From assembly GCA_963714055.1 (NCBI GenBank), contig OY970227.1, positions 1,364,001-1,428,000 on the forward strand: a stretch of DNA of 64,000 bases, written 5' to 3'. Below the pieces are notes generated by a model, which was not told where the DNA came from, ran no database searches, and saw only the letters and a program-made list of their open reading frames with translations. The translations under genes and the position numbers were made by a program. Of this stretch, positions 45,790 to 54,154 are shown one piece after another. This DNA is from JACDBE01 sp963714055. Lineage in GTDB: Bacteria > Actinomycetota > Acidimicrobiia > Spongiisociales > UBA5794. Numbering within the stretch: the first letter of the stretch is position 1; the number at the start of each line of letters is the position of its first letter.

Positions 45790-46554
45790 ATGGCGACGCC
45801 CTTCGGGACGCTGGCGGTCCGGCACTTCGCCGGTACCGAACCAGGAATCGTCGCTCTCCACGGGTTCGGGCTGCATGGCGGGCAGTTCGCGCCACTCGCC
45901 CGGGCAGGCGGCTGGCAGGTCGCCGCCCCCGACCTGCCCGGACACGGGCTCACCACCGTCGATCCGGTCGACCTCGACACCACCATCGACGCCCTGGCAC
46001 GGTGGCTCTCCCGCTCCGGACGGCGCCGTGTTCTCGGTTACTCCCAGGGCGGGCGGCTGGCGCTCCACCTCGCCTGGCGGCACCCCGACCTGGTGACGTC
46101 GCTGGTAGTGGTGTCGGCCGGTCCCGGCCTCGACGAGGATGACCGGACGGCGCGAGCAGTCGCCGATGCCGCCGTAGCCGATCTCATCGAACGTGATGGC
46201 ATCGCCGCCCATCTCGACGGATGGCTCGATCATCCGGTTTTCGGCACCCGCCGCCTCGACGTGGCGACGAGGGCTGCCGACCGGGCCCTCCGGTTGGAGA
46301 ACACGGCCGCCGGCCTCGCCGCGGCACGTCGCCGGCTCGGCCAGGGGGCGCTCCCGAGGGTGACGGTCGATGACCTGGCCATGTCCGTCTTGTGGGTCGC
46401 CGGTGGGCTCGACCCGGGATACGTGGCGACCATGGCGACGGCCGCCGAGTCCCGCGGCGACCCGGTCGTGGTGGTTCCCGGGGTCGGCCACAACGTGGTC
46501 GCCGAGGCTCCCGGTGCCCTGGTCCGTTCGATCGAGGCCTGGATCGGCACCTGA
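45790..46554 (+). CDS. Alpha/beta hydrolase, MenH-like
   Basis: 254 residues. VALHGFGLHGGQFAPLA forms the oxyanion strand, GYSQGGRLALHLA has the nucleophile Ser (GxSxG), and GVGHNVVAEAP near the C-terminus contains the catalytic His. Similarity to MenH (menaquinone synthesis) is in size and motif, not proven. The start is uncertain: ATG at 45688 would add a Gly/Pro-rich stretch. A CCACCGT/ACGGTGG hairpin at 46573-46601 may end its transcript. Confidence 0.8.
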   Translation: MATPFGTLAVRHFAGTEPGIVALHGFGLHGGQFAPLARAGGWQVAAPDLPGHGLTTVDPVDLDTTIDALARWLSRSGRRRVLGYSQGGRLALHLAWRHPDLVTSLVVVSAGPGLDEDDRTARAVADAAVADLIERDGIAAHLDGWLDHPVFGTRRLDVATRAADRALRLENTAAGLAAARRRLGQGALPRVTVDDLAMSVLWVAGGLDPGYVATMATAAESRGDPVVVVPGVGHNVVAEAPGALVRSIEAWIGT

Positions 46555-46676
46555 ACCTCACCGGCTGTCAAGCCACCGTCACCGCATCGTCACCACGGTG
46601 GCGAAGCCGGTATCTGCCGCCTCTGTCGGTGATCTCGTCCTTCGGCAACCTCCAGACAATCCGAAAGGACCATGCC

Positions 46677-47699
46677 ATGACTCACCAAGTGAGCATCCCC
46701 CGCAGCGGCTCCGCCCCGACCGCGAACCGCACCGGCTCGACCGAGGGTGCGCCGATCCGCAAGCTGATCGTGTACACCCTGGCGACCCTCGTCGTCGCCG
46801 CCTCCGTGACCGTGGCCGCGGTCGTGGTCTCAAACGACGACGCCCCGACCTCGACGGGCTTCGCCCAGGCAGCCGCCGGCACCGCCGGTGCCTACGCCGC
46901 CCAGGTGAAGGCCAACGCAGCCGCCGACACGGCCGCCGGCTACAGCGCCCAGGCCAAGGCCCACCAGGCCGTCCAGGCCAGGGAGCAGCAGTACGTCGAC
47001 GGGCTCAACCCCGCCACCGACGTCCCCGGCACGGTCGGGCTGAGCGGGACCGCCACCGCCGACGGGTCGTACCAGGCCAACGAAACCATCCGCATGCAGG
47101 GACTGGCCCCGAGCATCGACGGTTCCTTCCAGGCCAACGAGAGCGCCCGTCTCCAGGGACTGGCCCCGAGCATCGACGGTTCCTACCAGGTGAACGAGGC
47201 CGCCCGGATGCAGGCACTGGTGAACGGGATCAACCCCGCCACCGACGTCCCCGGCACCCTGAGCGGCACCGTCACCAGCGACGGATCGTTCCAGGCCAAC
47301 GAGACCGCCCGTCTCCAGGGACTGGCCCCGAGCATCGACGGTTCCTACCAGGTGAACGAGGCCGCCCGGATGCAGGCACTGGTGAACGGGATCAACCCCG
47401 CCACCGACGTCCCCGGCACCCTGAGCGGCACCGTCACCAGCGACGGATCGTTCCAGGCCAACGAGACCGCCCGTCTCCAGGGACTGGCCCCGAGCATCGA
47501 CGGTTCCTACCAGGTGAACGAGGCCGCCCGGATGCAGGCACTGGTGAACGGGATCAACCCCGCCACCGACGTCCCCGGCACCCTGAGCGGCACCGTCACC
47601 AGCGACGGATCGTTCCAGGCCAACGAGACCGCCCGTCTCCAGTCGCTCGAGCCCTCGGACGTTCCGGAGCGCACGCTCTGGGTGTCACGTCACCGCTGA
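46677..47699 (+). CDS. Membrane-anchored protein with tandem 54-residue repeats, unknown function
   Basis: 340 residues. A short basic cytoplasmic N-terminus, one hydrophobic helix (KLIVYTLATLVVAASVTVAAVVV), then an Ala-rich segment (AAGTAGAYAAQVKANAAADTAAGYSAQAKAHQ) and three tandem 54-residue repeats. Each repeat has two parts built on NE-AAR-MQ / NETARLQ and includes NPATDVPGTLSGTVTSDGS. A fourth partial unit precedes them. Charge and lack of motif suggest a surface or envelope protein exposed outside the membrane. ATG at 46677 follows AAAGGACC. No family recognised. Confidence 0.8.
   Translation: MTHQVSIPRSGSAPTANRTGSTEGAPIRKLIVYTLATLVVAASVTVAAVVVSNDDAPTSTGFAQAAAGTAGAYAAQVKANAAADTAAGYSAQAKAHQAVQAREQQYVDGLNPATDVPGTVGLSGTATADGSYQANETIRMQGLAPSIDGSFQANESARLQGLAPSIDGSYQVNEAARMQALVNGINPATDVPGTLSGTVTSDGSFQANETARLQGLAPSIDGSYQVNEAARMQALVNGINPATDVPGTLSGTVTSDGSFQANETARLQGLAPSIDGSYQVNEAARMQALVNGINPATDVPGTLSGTVTSDGSFQANETARLQSLEPSDVPERTLWVSRHR
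47161..47646 (+). repeat. Three identical 162-bp tandem repeats within the membrane-anchored protein gene
   Basis: Units start at 47161, 47323 and 47485, each 162 bases (54 codons), and appear identical or nearly so at the nucleotide level. An array that is identical at third positions is recent or kept uniform by recombination. Copy number may vary between strains, and assemblers can collapse such arrays, so the true number could be higher. Confidence 0.9.
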
Positions 47700-47722
47700 G
47701 CGCCACAACCGTCTACAGCCAA

Positions 47723-47756
47723 GGCGAGGGTGCGGCCCGTGGGCCGCACCCTCGCC
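47723..47756. terminator. Bidirectional hairpin terminator between convergent genes
   Basis: Perfect 16-bp stem GGCGAGGGTGCGGCCC / GGGCCGCACCCTCGCC with 2-base spacer, the strongest hairpin in this part. It lies 24 bases after the repeat-protein stop and 13 bases before the end of the convergent hydrolase gene, so it can serve both. No T-run is present on either side. Confidence 0.85.
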
Positions 47757-47768
47757 GCGCGCCTGCGG

Positions 47769-48680
47769 CTATCGGGGTTTCGACATCCGGAGGAGGAGGT
47801 CGACGTAGGGCTCGGGGACGGTCAGGATCGACTCGTGCCCGGCGTCGATCTCGACGACCTCGTCCGGTCGGGCCAGCTCGGCCAGTTCCCGCTGCGCCGT
47901 AGTGGGCACCACCCAGTCCCGCAGCGTCACCACCACCGCGGTCGGCATCCGGAGCGAGCCGACCCACGATCGGGAGTCGAACCGCCACGCCGCCGACCCG
48001 GCCTGGTAGTAGAGATGCGGGTCACGGCGACGAAGCGCATGGTTGAGCCATCGCGCCTCCGCCCGGGTTATGCCCTGCTTCCGTCGCAGCAGGGTCTCGG
48101 TCACCCGGGTGGTCTCGAAGACGCTGATGTGGCCGAGGGCCGAGCCCAGCCAGAAGAAGGCCCTGGCCGCCAACCGGCGCACCGGGACCGGGCGAGCGGC
48201 GGTGGCGGCCAGCACCAGCCGATCGACCAGGCCCGGGTGACGGCGCGCCAACTCCTGGGCCACCATGCCACCGAGCGAGTAGCCCATCACCGTGGCGGCG
48301 GGGGTGTCGAGGGCGAACAGGATGCCGGCAACCTCGTCGGCGAGCTCTGCCACGTCGTAGCGTCCCCTGACCCAGTCCGACTTCCCGTGGTTGCGCAGGT
48401 CGGGGATGATCAGCCGGCGTTCGGCCGAGAGCTTCTCGACGAGCCGGAAGTACGTCATCTCGCCGTCGAAGCTCCACCCGTGGATCAGGACGATCGGCGG
48501 GGCGTCCTCGGGCCCCACCTCCCGAACGAAGAACTCCTCGTCGCCGACGAAGACTGAACGCCCCGGTATCCGCATCGGGCGGACTTGCGGGCCGGTGAAT
48601 CGAGGCGATGGGTCGGGCCCGAACAGCCGCCACCCGACCCAGGCGGCGACCGCCAACCCGGCGATCCTCACCGGCCTCAT
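47769..48680 (-). CDS. Alpha/beta hydrolase with N-terminal membrane anchor
   Basis: 303 residues. Hydrophobic N-terminus (IAGLAVAAWVGWRLFG) then hydrolase core: VLIHGWSFDGEMTYF, PDLRNHGKSD, GYSLGGMVAQELA (nucleophile Ser) and DAGHESI (catalytic His). Possibly lipid or ester hydrolase on the inner face of the envelope. ATG at 48680 overlaps the stop of a 39-codon reading frame by four bases (ATGA), so it is likely coupled to it. No strong ribosome site of its own. Confidence 0.85.
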   Translation of the reverse strand: MRPVRIAGLAVAAWVGWRLFGPDPSPRFTGPQVRPMRIPGRSVFVGDEEFFVREVGPEDAPPIVLIHGWSFDGEMTYFRLVEKLSAERRLIIPDLRNHGKSDWVRGRYDVAELADEVAGILFALDTPAATVMGYSLGGMVAQELARRHPGLVDRLVLAATAARPVPVRRLAARAFFWLGSALGHISVFETTRVTETLLRRKQGITRAEARWLNHALRRRDPHLYYQAGSAAWRFDSRSWVGSLRMPTAVVVTLRDWVVPTTAQRELAELARPDEVVEIDAGHESILTVPEPYVDLLLRMSKPR

Positions 48681-48796
48681 CGCAGGGAGTCGACCCGGAA
48701 GGCGTGGTCGGCAACGGGACGCCCCCCGACGGGGTGCTCGGTGATGTTGAGCTCCATCACCTCGACCTCGCTCGCCTGGGTGTCGATCCCGTCCAC
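48677..48796 (-). CDS. Possible 39-residue leader peptide upstream of the hydrolase
   Basis: Starts GTG at 48796, exactly 6 bases after TAGGTT (48803-48808, minus strand), a leaderless start typical of this genome, and ends in ATGA overlapping the hydrolase start. The product begins MDGIDTQASEVEVMELNI. No family recognised. It may be a real small protein or a leader whose translation allows the hydrolase to be read. Confidence 0.5.
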   Translation of the reverse strand: MDGIDTQASEVEVMELNITEHPVGGRPVADHAFRVDSLR

Positions 48797-48809
48797 CGCG
48801 GCAACCTAG

Positions 48810-48881
48810 CTGCTGTGACATGCCCGGCGAGCTGCGCTCGCCTCCTCCCGCAGGCGGGGGGCCCAGCCCCGCCGCGGGCCG
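48810..48881 (+). repeat. Dispersed repeat, family 2, copy 2
   Basis: A 72-base copy with GTGACATGCCCGGCGAGCTGCGCTCGC and GCGGGGGGCCCAGCCCCGCCGCGGGCCGT. It lies between the start of the hydrolase operon (minus) and mgtE (plus). Downstream, TACACT near 48942 and TACCAT at 49044-49049 are possible mgtE promoters, and CGACCGGA/TCCGGTCG at 48972-49005 is a hairpin in the mgtE leader. Confidence 0.82.
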
Positions 48882-49058
48882 TGAATTGCCCGGGCGGCTG
48901 ACGCCGCCCTCCTCCTCGGCAGGGCGCTCACGGTCGGATTACACTCCCGGTCGGCCCGGTTCTGGGCCGCGCGACCGGACCCCCCGCCCCCCTGGGATCC
49001 GGTCGCGGCCTGGGCGGCTGGTCGACGGGCCCGGCGCGGTTTCTACCATCCCTCCCCC

Positions 49059-50439
49059 ATGAGGCTCCGCTTCCTACGCCCGCGTCTGATCACCGAAGGC
49101 CTGCGCGATCTGGCGCGGCGCCGCCCGGAGGAGGCGGGCGACTACATCGACACCCACCACGCGGAGTGGGAGGAGCTGATCGGCGACGACCCGGAGAACG
49201 CCGCCGACATCCTGGAGGCGCTGGACCCGGGCATCGCGGCCGACCTGATCGCCGGGTTCGGGGCCGAGGACATCGGCGAGGTCCTCGACGAGATGAACCC
49301 GGAGGCGGCGGCCGACATCCTCGAGGTGCTGTCGCCGACAGAAGCCGCCGGAAGCGGTGGCGGAGATGGACACCGACCAGGCGGCCGACCTCATCGCCGC
49401 CCTCGACGAGGAGACCCGGCAGGAGCTGCTGGCGGCCATCGACCCGGCGGCAGCCCTCCGCATCGGTGAGCTGCTGGAGTACGCACCGGACAGCGCCGGC
49501 GGCCTGATGACGCGCGAGGTCGCCGCCCTCCCGATGGGGTTGACCACCGGTGAGGCGATAGAGAGCCTCCGCCAGATCCACGACGATCTCGGCTCCAACC
49601 TCTCGTACGTGTACGTGGTCGATGACGAGAACCGGCTCCAGGGAGTCATCTCCTTTCGAGACCTGGTCTTCTCCCGCCCCGGCCAAGGCCTCGAGGAGGT
49701 GATGGTCACCGACCCGTACTCGGTCCATGCCGAGGACGACCGCGAGGTCGTTGCCGAGCTGATACAGCGGTTCCACCTGCTCGCCGTCCCCGTCATCGAC
49801 CACCGGAGGGTGCTGCTCGGAATGGTCAAGGTCGACGAGGCCTTGGAAGCGGTGGTCGCCGAGGCATCCGAGGACATCGCGGTGATGGTGGGCGCCGGGC
49901 ACGAGGAGACGCCGTACACGCCGGTGCTCGAGTCGTCCCGCTACCGGCTGCCGTGGATCGTGGTCAACCTGTTTGCCTCCGGGCTGGTGGCGATCGTGAT
50001 CAGCCAGTTCGACTCGGTCATCGAGAGCGAGGTGGTGCTGGCCGCTCTCATGCCGATGGTGGCCAGCGTCGGGGGCAACACCGGGGCCCAGAGCCTGGCG
50101 GTGATGATCCGGGCGATGGCGCTCGGCGACGTCGGACCGGGACGAGCCCGGCGGGCGGTGCGCCGGGAGTTGGTGATCGCCCTCGTCAACGCCGCCGTCA
50201 TCGCCACTGTCGCCGGCGTCGGTGTCGGCCTGCTCACCGGCTCGTCCGACTTCGCCGTGGTCATGGGCGTGGCCGTGGCGGTCAACATGGTGGTGGCCGG
50301 GCTGGCCGGGGGCTCGATGCCGGTGATCCTGCGCCGGCTCGGGTACGACCCGGCGCTGGCGTCGAACATCTTCCTCACCACGATCACCGACATGGTGGGT
50401 TTCGGCGGCTTCCTGTTGGTCGCCTTGCTGTTGCTCTAG
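49059..50439 (+). CDS. mgtE: MgtE magnesium transporter (frameshifted)
   Basis: About 459 residues after repair. N-terminal superhelical domain (AADLIAGFGAEDIGEVLDEM), a CBS pair (GLMTREVAALPMGLTTGEAI, VMVTDPYSVHAEDD), then five helices including VNLFASGLVAIVISQFDSVIESEV and the pore PMVASVGGNTGAQSLAV. One extra base near 49347 breaks the frame: ACAGAAGCC-G-CCGGAAGCGG; removal gives TEAPEAVAEMD. The N-terminal domains sense Mg and gate the channel. ATG at 49059 lies 9 bases after TACCAT. Its stop shares CTAG with the convergent lipoprotein stop. Confidence 0.9.
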
Positions 50440-50966
50440 CTCCCGAGGACGACCGGGGCGGTGTCCGAGAAGGGGCCGAGGAAGACGATTCGGAACCCGT
50501 CCTCGAGCATCGCCAGGTAGTGGATGTCGAGCTGGTTCTGCTGCTGCTGGGTCGGGTTCTGTTTTTCGACGTACTCGGCCACCTCGGGGTCGTCGACCAC
50601 GTGGATGACCAGGACGTCTTCTTCCTCGGTCTCGACGACGTCGGCGATGACGTTCTGCAGGTCGATGTCGGTGAGCGACTGATACGACTCGGGATCGAGG
50701 AGCACCACCAGCGTGGAGCCGTCGGCGCCGTCGGACCGGCTGACCACCTCCCACTCGGGGATCACCGGGTCACCCAGGTCCATCGTGGTGCTGGTGGCCC
50801 CTCCGGCGACGGTGGTGCCGGTTGCGCCGTTCTCGCCGCCCGCCAGCGTCGTTATCGGGGCGACGGAGCCGTCCCCCGCAGTCGTCGTGGTGTCGCCGTC
50901 GTCACCGGAGCACCCGGCCAGGACGGCGGTTCCGATGAGGAACGTGAGGGCGATTCGCATCCGCAT
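50436..50966 (-). CDS. Lipoprotein of unknown function
   Basis: 176 residues. Signal peptide MRMRIALTFLIGTAVLAGC with lipobox Leu-Ala-Gly-Cys, a Thr/Gly-rich linker and a domain of about 100 residues (VVLLDPESYQSLTDIDLQNVIADVVE, YVEKQNPTQQQQNQLDIHYL). No named family is recognised. ATG at 50966 is 7 bases after TACACT (50974-50979, minus strand), leaderless. It converges on mgtE, and the two stop codons overlap. Confidence 0.8.
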   Translation of the reverse strand: MRMRIALTFLIGTAVLAGCSGDDGDTTTTAGDGSVAPITTLAGGENGATGTTVAGGATSTTMDLGDPVIPEWEVVSRSDGADGSTLVVLLDPESYQSLTDIDLQNVIADVVETEEEDVLVIHVVDDPEVAEYVEKQNPTQQQQNQLDIHYLAMLEDGFRIVFLGPFSDTAPVVLGS

Positions 50967-50992
50967 GACGGGCAGTGTACCCGGGGTGGGTT

Positions 50993-52255
50993 TTAGGGCC
51001 GGTCTTGTCGGTGAACCGCAGACCATGCGTCGTAGTCCATCCCGTCCATGAACGGTCGGGAGTGCACCACCCGGAAGCGGGCAGCCACCTGGTCGAACAG
51101 CGCCTCGGACGGCTCGGTCTCGAGGCCGATCTGGGCGAGCTCGAGGGTGGGTCGCCAACCCGGCACCCCCACGGCGATGTCGACCCGGGAGCGCCAGTCG
51201 GCCGCGGTCACCGAGGTCGGCGGGTCCACCCAGTACCTCTGCAGTTTCTCGGCCACCCGCAGGCACTTGCGCAGCAGCCGGAGTTGCTCCCTGGTCGGGG
51301 CGGAGGCGCCGACCTCCTCTGCCCATTCGGCGAAGTCGCTCGCCCGCCACGAACCCGGGTCGCCGACCACCCGCTCGTAGAGGCTGTCGACGGCGTCGAG
51401 CAGCGGCAGGGTGGCGGTCACACCGCTCCGGCGGTGCGCCGTTCGCCGTACCACCAGGTCGGCGAACGCCTCCTGCAGGTCCCTCGTCCTCGGTCCGGGG
51501 TCGAACGGCCGGTCGCCGACCGCCACCACCGGCATCACCTCGCGGACCGTCGACAGCGAGACGACCTCGCCGGCGCCGAGCAGGCGGTCCAGCGGGTAAC
51601 GCCCAGCCGTGGGTTGGAGCCCGACTTGTGGCGCCAGCTCGATCACGGCCCCCAGGGTGATCGAGTCGAGCACACCGAGCGAGCCGTGCGGGTACTCGAG
51701 CCGGTCGCCCCGCACCCAGGCGATGCTCGAGTTGGGCCCCTCCAGCACCGAGCCGCTGCGCCCGATCAGCAGTGCATCGTCGAAGCCGGAGCGGAGCGCC
51801 GCCAGCCTCGCCTCCATGTTGGGGGCATAAGAGAGGGTCTTGGCGCCGGTGAGGCCCGACCAGGCGCCGTCCGGGTGCCATGGGGCCACCACCGGCAGGA
51901 GGCGCAGACCGGTCGGTGGGGAGGGCAGCGTCTCGGCGAACACCAGCGTCCGGGACCCGGTGCCGGGGTGGTCGAGATCGGTGCCGCCGGTGACGATGAG
52001 CCGAACCGTGCAGTCCCCCTCGGCGGCCCGCTCCTCCACCCAGGCAGTGAGGTCGTCCTCCTTGGGCAGCGTCATCCCCAGCCGCTCGGCGCTGGACCGG
52101 AGCCGGGCGAGGTGGCGGTCGAGGCGGAAAGGCGCCCCTCCATACGAGCGGATGGTCTCGAAGCAGCCGTAGCCGCGCTGGGCGGCGATGTCGTCCACCG
52201 GGATGGCGGCATCGTCCGAGGGGACACCATCGACCAGGACCGACCCGATCCGCAT
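50993..52255 (-). CDS. Class IV PLP aminotransferase / aminodeoxychorismate lyase-like, with extra C-terminal region
   Basis: 420 residues. The first 280 form a class IV PLP fold: RGYGCFETIRSYGGAPFRLDRHLARL, the Lys-bearing strand TGAKTLSYAPNMEARL, and SVLEGPNSSIAW, LGVLDSITLGAVIEL near the cofactor phosphate. The final 140 residues (LLDAVDSLYERVVG, REQLRLLRKCLRVAEKLQRYW, RPTLELAQIG) match no family I know. A TGA lies one frame away at the junction near 51420, just where a GTG could start a separate gene, so a one-base insertion could have fused two genes. ATG 52255 overlaps the nadE stop. Confidence 0.72.
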   Translation of the reverse strand: MRIGSVLVDGVPSDDAAIPVDDIAAQRGYGCFETIRSYGGAPFRLDRHLARLRSSAERLGMTLPKEDDLTAWVEERAAEGDCTVRLIVTGGTDLDHPGTGSRTLVFAETLPSPPTGLRLLPVVAPWHPDGAWSGLTGAKTLSYAPNMEARLAALRSGFDDALLIGRSGSVLEGPNSSIAWVRGDRLEYPHGSLGVLDSITLGAVIELAPQVGLQPTAGRYPLDRLLGAGEVVSLSTVREVMPVVAVGDRPFDPGPRTRDLQEAFADLVVRRTAHRRSGVTATLPLLDAVDSLYERVVGDPGSWRASDFAEWAEEVGASAPTREQLRLLRKCLRVAEKLQRYWVDPPTSVTAADWRSRVDIAVGVPGWRPTLELAQIGLETEPSEALFDQVAARFRVVHSRPFMDGMDYDAWSAVHRQDRP

Positions 52256-53982
52256 CAGCCCCGCCGGCCCGGAGCCAGCCCGGCATGGGCCGGCGTGTCT
52301 TCGTCGTACGTGCTGGTGATGGGCAGCCTGCGGTCCTTCCCGAACCCCTTCTGGGTGATCCGCACCCCGGGAGCGGCCTGACGGCGCTTGTACTCGCTGC
52401 GGTCGACCATGCGCACCACCCGCCGCACCACCGCCGGGTCGAGCCCGGTCGCGGCCATGGCCTCGATCGACTCGTCGAGCTCCACATACCTCCGCAGGAT
52501 CTCGTCGAGGAGCTCGTAGTCGGGAAGCGAATCGCTGTCCTTCTGACCGGGTCGCAGCTCCGCCGACGGCACCTTGTCGATGATCGACACCGGGATCACC
52601 TCTCCGTCTCGGTTGCGCCACCTGGCCAGGTCGTACACCACTGTCTTCAGGACGTCCTTGAGCACGGCGTAGCCACCGGACATGTCGCCGTACAGAGTGG
52701 CGTACCCGACAGCCATCTCGGACTTGTTGCCGGTGGCCACCACCATCGGCCCGTACTTGTTGGACAGCGCCATCAGTACCGCCCCGCGGATGCGCGCCTG
52801 CAGGTTCTCCTCGGCGATCCCCGCCGGCGTCCCGGCGAACGGCTCGGCCAGCCCGTCGAGGAACGCCTGGAAGATGCCGTCGATGGGGATGACGTCGCAC
52901 CGGCAGCCGAGCCGCTCGGCCAGCTCGAGCGAGTCACGCCACGACCCCTCGGAGCTGTAGCGGGCGGGCATGGTGACCCCCCACACCGCCTCGGGGCCGA
53001 GGGCGTCGCAGGCGATGGCGGCGGTGAGGGCGCTGTCGATGCCCCCCGACAGCCCGACCAGCACCCCCGAAAAGCCGTTCTTGCGCACGTAGTCGCCCAG
53101 CCCGGTGACCAGGGCGGTGTACACCTCCTCCTCGGGCACCATGGCACTCAGGGCCGTCGCCGCTACCGCGCCGGGGAGCGGGCCGGTCGTCGACCGGTCT
53201 CCACCGATCGGGACGTCGACCAGGAAGTGCTCCTCGGTGAACATTCCGGCACGGTGGATCGGCTCGCCGCCGGCGGCGTACACCATGGAGTCGCCGTCGA
53301 ACACCAGCTCGTCCTGGCCTCCGACCATGTTGAGGTATACCACCGGCAGGTCGAGCGACCGGGCGATCCCACCGATGAGCTCGGCCCGCTGCGCCCCCTT
53401 CCCCCGGTGGTACGGCGAGCCGTTGATGTTGAGCAGGATGCGGGCACCGGCAGCCGCCTGGTCGACATGAGGCCCGTCCGCACCCCAGATGTCCTCGCAC
53501 ACGGAGATCCCGACCGGTACGCCGGCGATCTCCCAGATGCGGTCGGGCCGGCCACCGGCGGCGAAGTACCGGGCTTCGTCGAACACCCCGTAGTTGGGGA
53601 GCAGCACCTTGTGGTAGATGCCGACGACCCGGCCGCCACCGAGCACGGCAGCGCCGTTGGCCAGCCGGCGTGGCAGCGAGTCCTCGAACAGGTCCTCGGT
53701 GACCACGTCGTCGACTGCGAGCCGGTCGACGAAGCCGACCACGACGACGGTGCGCCCGGTGCGGGCTGCAAGCCCACGGACGGCATCGATGCCGTCGTCG
53801 ACGAATTCGTCGCGCAGCACCAGGTCCTCCGGGGGGTAGCCGGAGATGACCAGCTCGGGGAGCAGCAGGACGTCGGCGCCAGCTTCCTCTGCCCAGTCCA
53901 TGGCGCCGGCCACGATGGCGGTGTTGCCGGGGATGTCCCCGACCGTCGGGTTTACCTGGGCACAGGCGACGCGCAGCGGCAT
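52255..53982 (-). CDS. nadE: Glutamine-dependent NAD synthetase
   Basis: 575 residues. N-terminal nitrilase-type glutaminase with Glu (LLPELVISGYPPED), Lys (GIYHKVLLPNYGVFDE) and Cys (GISVCEDIWG); C-terminal synthetase with the ATP P-loop VGLSGGIDSALTAAIA and ATGNKSEMAVGYATLYGDM. It makes NAD from nicotinate adenine dinucleotide using glutamine-derived ammonia. ATG at 53982 lies 9 bases after TAACCT. Coupled to the aminotransferase by a TGATG junction. Confidence 0.96.
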   Translation of the reverse strand: MPLRVACAQVNPTVGDIPGNTAIVAGAMDWAEEAGADVLLLPELVISGYPPEDLVLRDEFVDDGIDAVRGLAARTGRTVVVVGFVDRLAVDDVVTEDLFEDSLPRRLANGAAVLGGGRVVGIYHKVLLPNYGVFDEARYFAAGGRPDRIWEIAGVPVGISVCEDIWGADGPHVDQAAAGARILLNINGSPYHRGKGAQRAELIGGIARSLDLPVVYLNMVGGQDELVFDGDSMVYAAGGEPIHRAGMFTEEHFLVDVPIGGDRSTTGPLPGAVAATALSAMVPEEEVYTALVTGLGDYVRKNGFSGVLVGLSGGIDSALTAAIACDALGPEAVWGVTMPARYSSEGSWRDSLELAERLGCRCDVIPIDGIFQAFLDGLAEPFAGTPAGIAEENLQARIRGAVLMALSNKYGPMVVATGNKSEMAVGYATLYGDMSGGYAVLKDVLKTVVYDLARWRNRDGEVIPVSIIDKVPSAELRPGQKDSDSLPDYELLDEILRRYVELDESIEAMAATGLDPAVVRRVVRMVDRSEYKRRQAAPGVRITQKGFGKDRRLPITSTYDEDTPAHAGLAPGRRG

Positions 53983-54055
53983 TCGCGAGTCAGGTTATCC
54001 GGGCCCCGGGTGAAGGGAATCCCCCACGGCACCGCGCGCCGACCAGACGACGCCT

Positions 54056-54130
54056 ACGGCCCGCGATGGGGTAGGGGCCCCATCTGCGGGAGGAGGCCCG
54101 ACCAGCTCCTGTTCGCCGGCAGCATCGACG
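54056..54130 (-). repeat. Dispersed repeat, family 2, copy 3 (inverted)
   Basis: A reverse-oriented copy: ACGGCCCGCGATGGGGTAGGGGCCCCATCTGCGGGAGGAGG matches the inverted 3' half of the copy at 38082-38150 closely; the 5' half is more diverged. It lies between the nadE start and the carboxylate-amine ligase 3' end. Confidence 0.8.
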
Positions 54131-54154
54131 AGGTCGGGCCGGGAATGAGTCGCC

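Noticed and set aside
46990..47646. CRISPR array
   Set aside because: The direct repeats are 162 bases, without spacers, and lie in an open reading frame.
48882..49058. M-box (ykoK) magnesium riboswitch before mgtE
   Set aside because: The leader has a GC-rich hairpin but none of the conserved M-box blocks, and it is too short.
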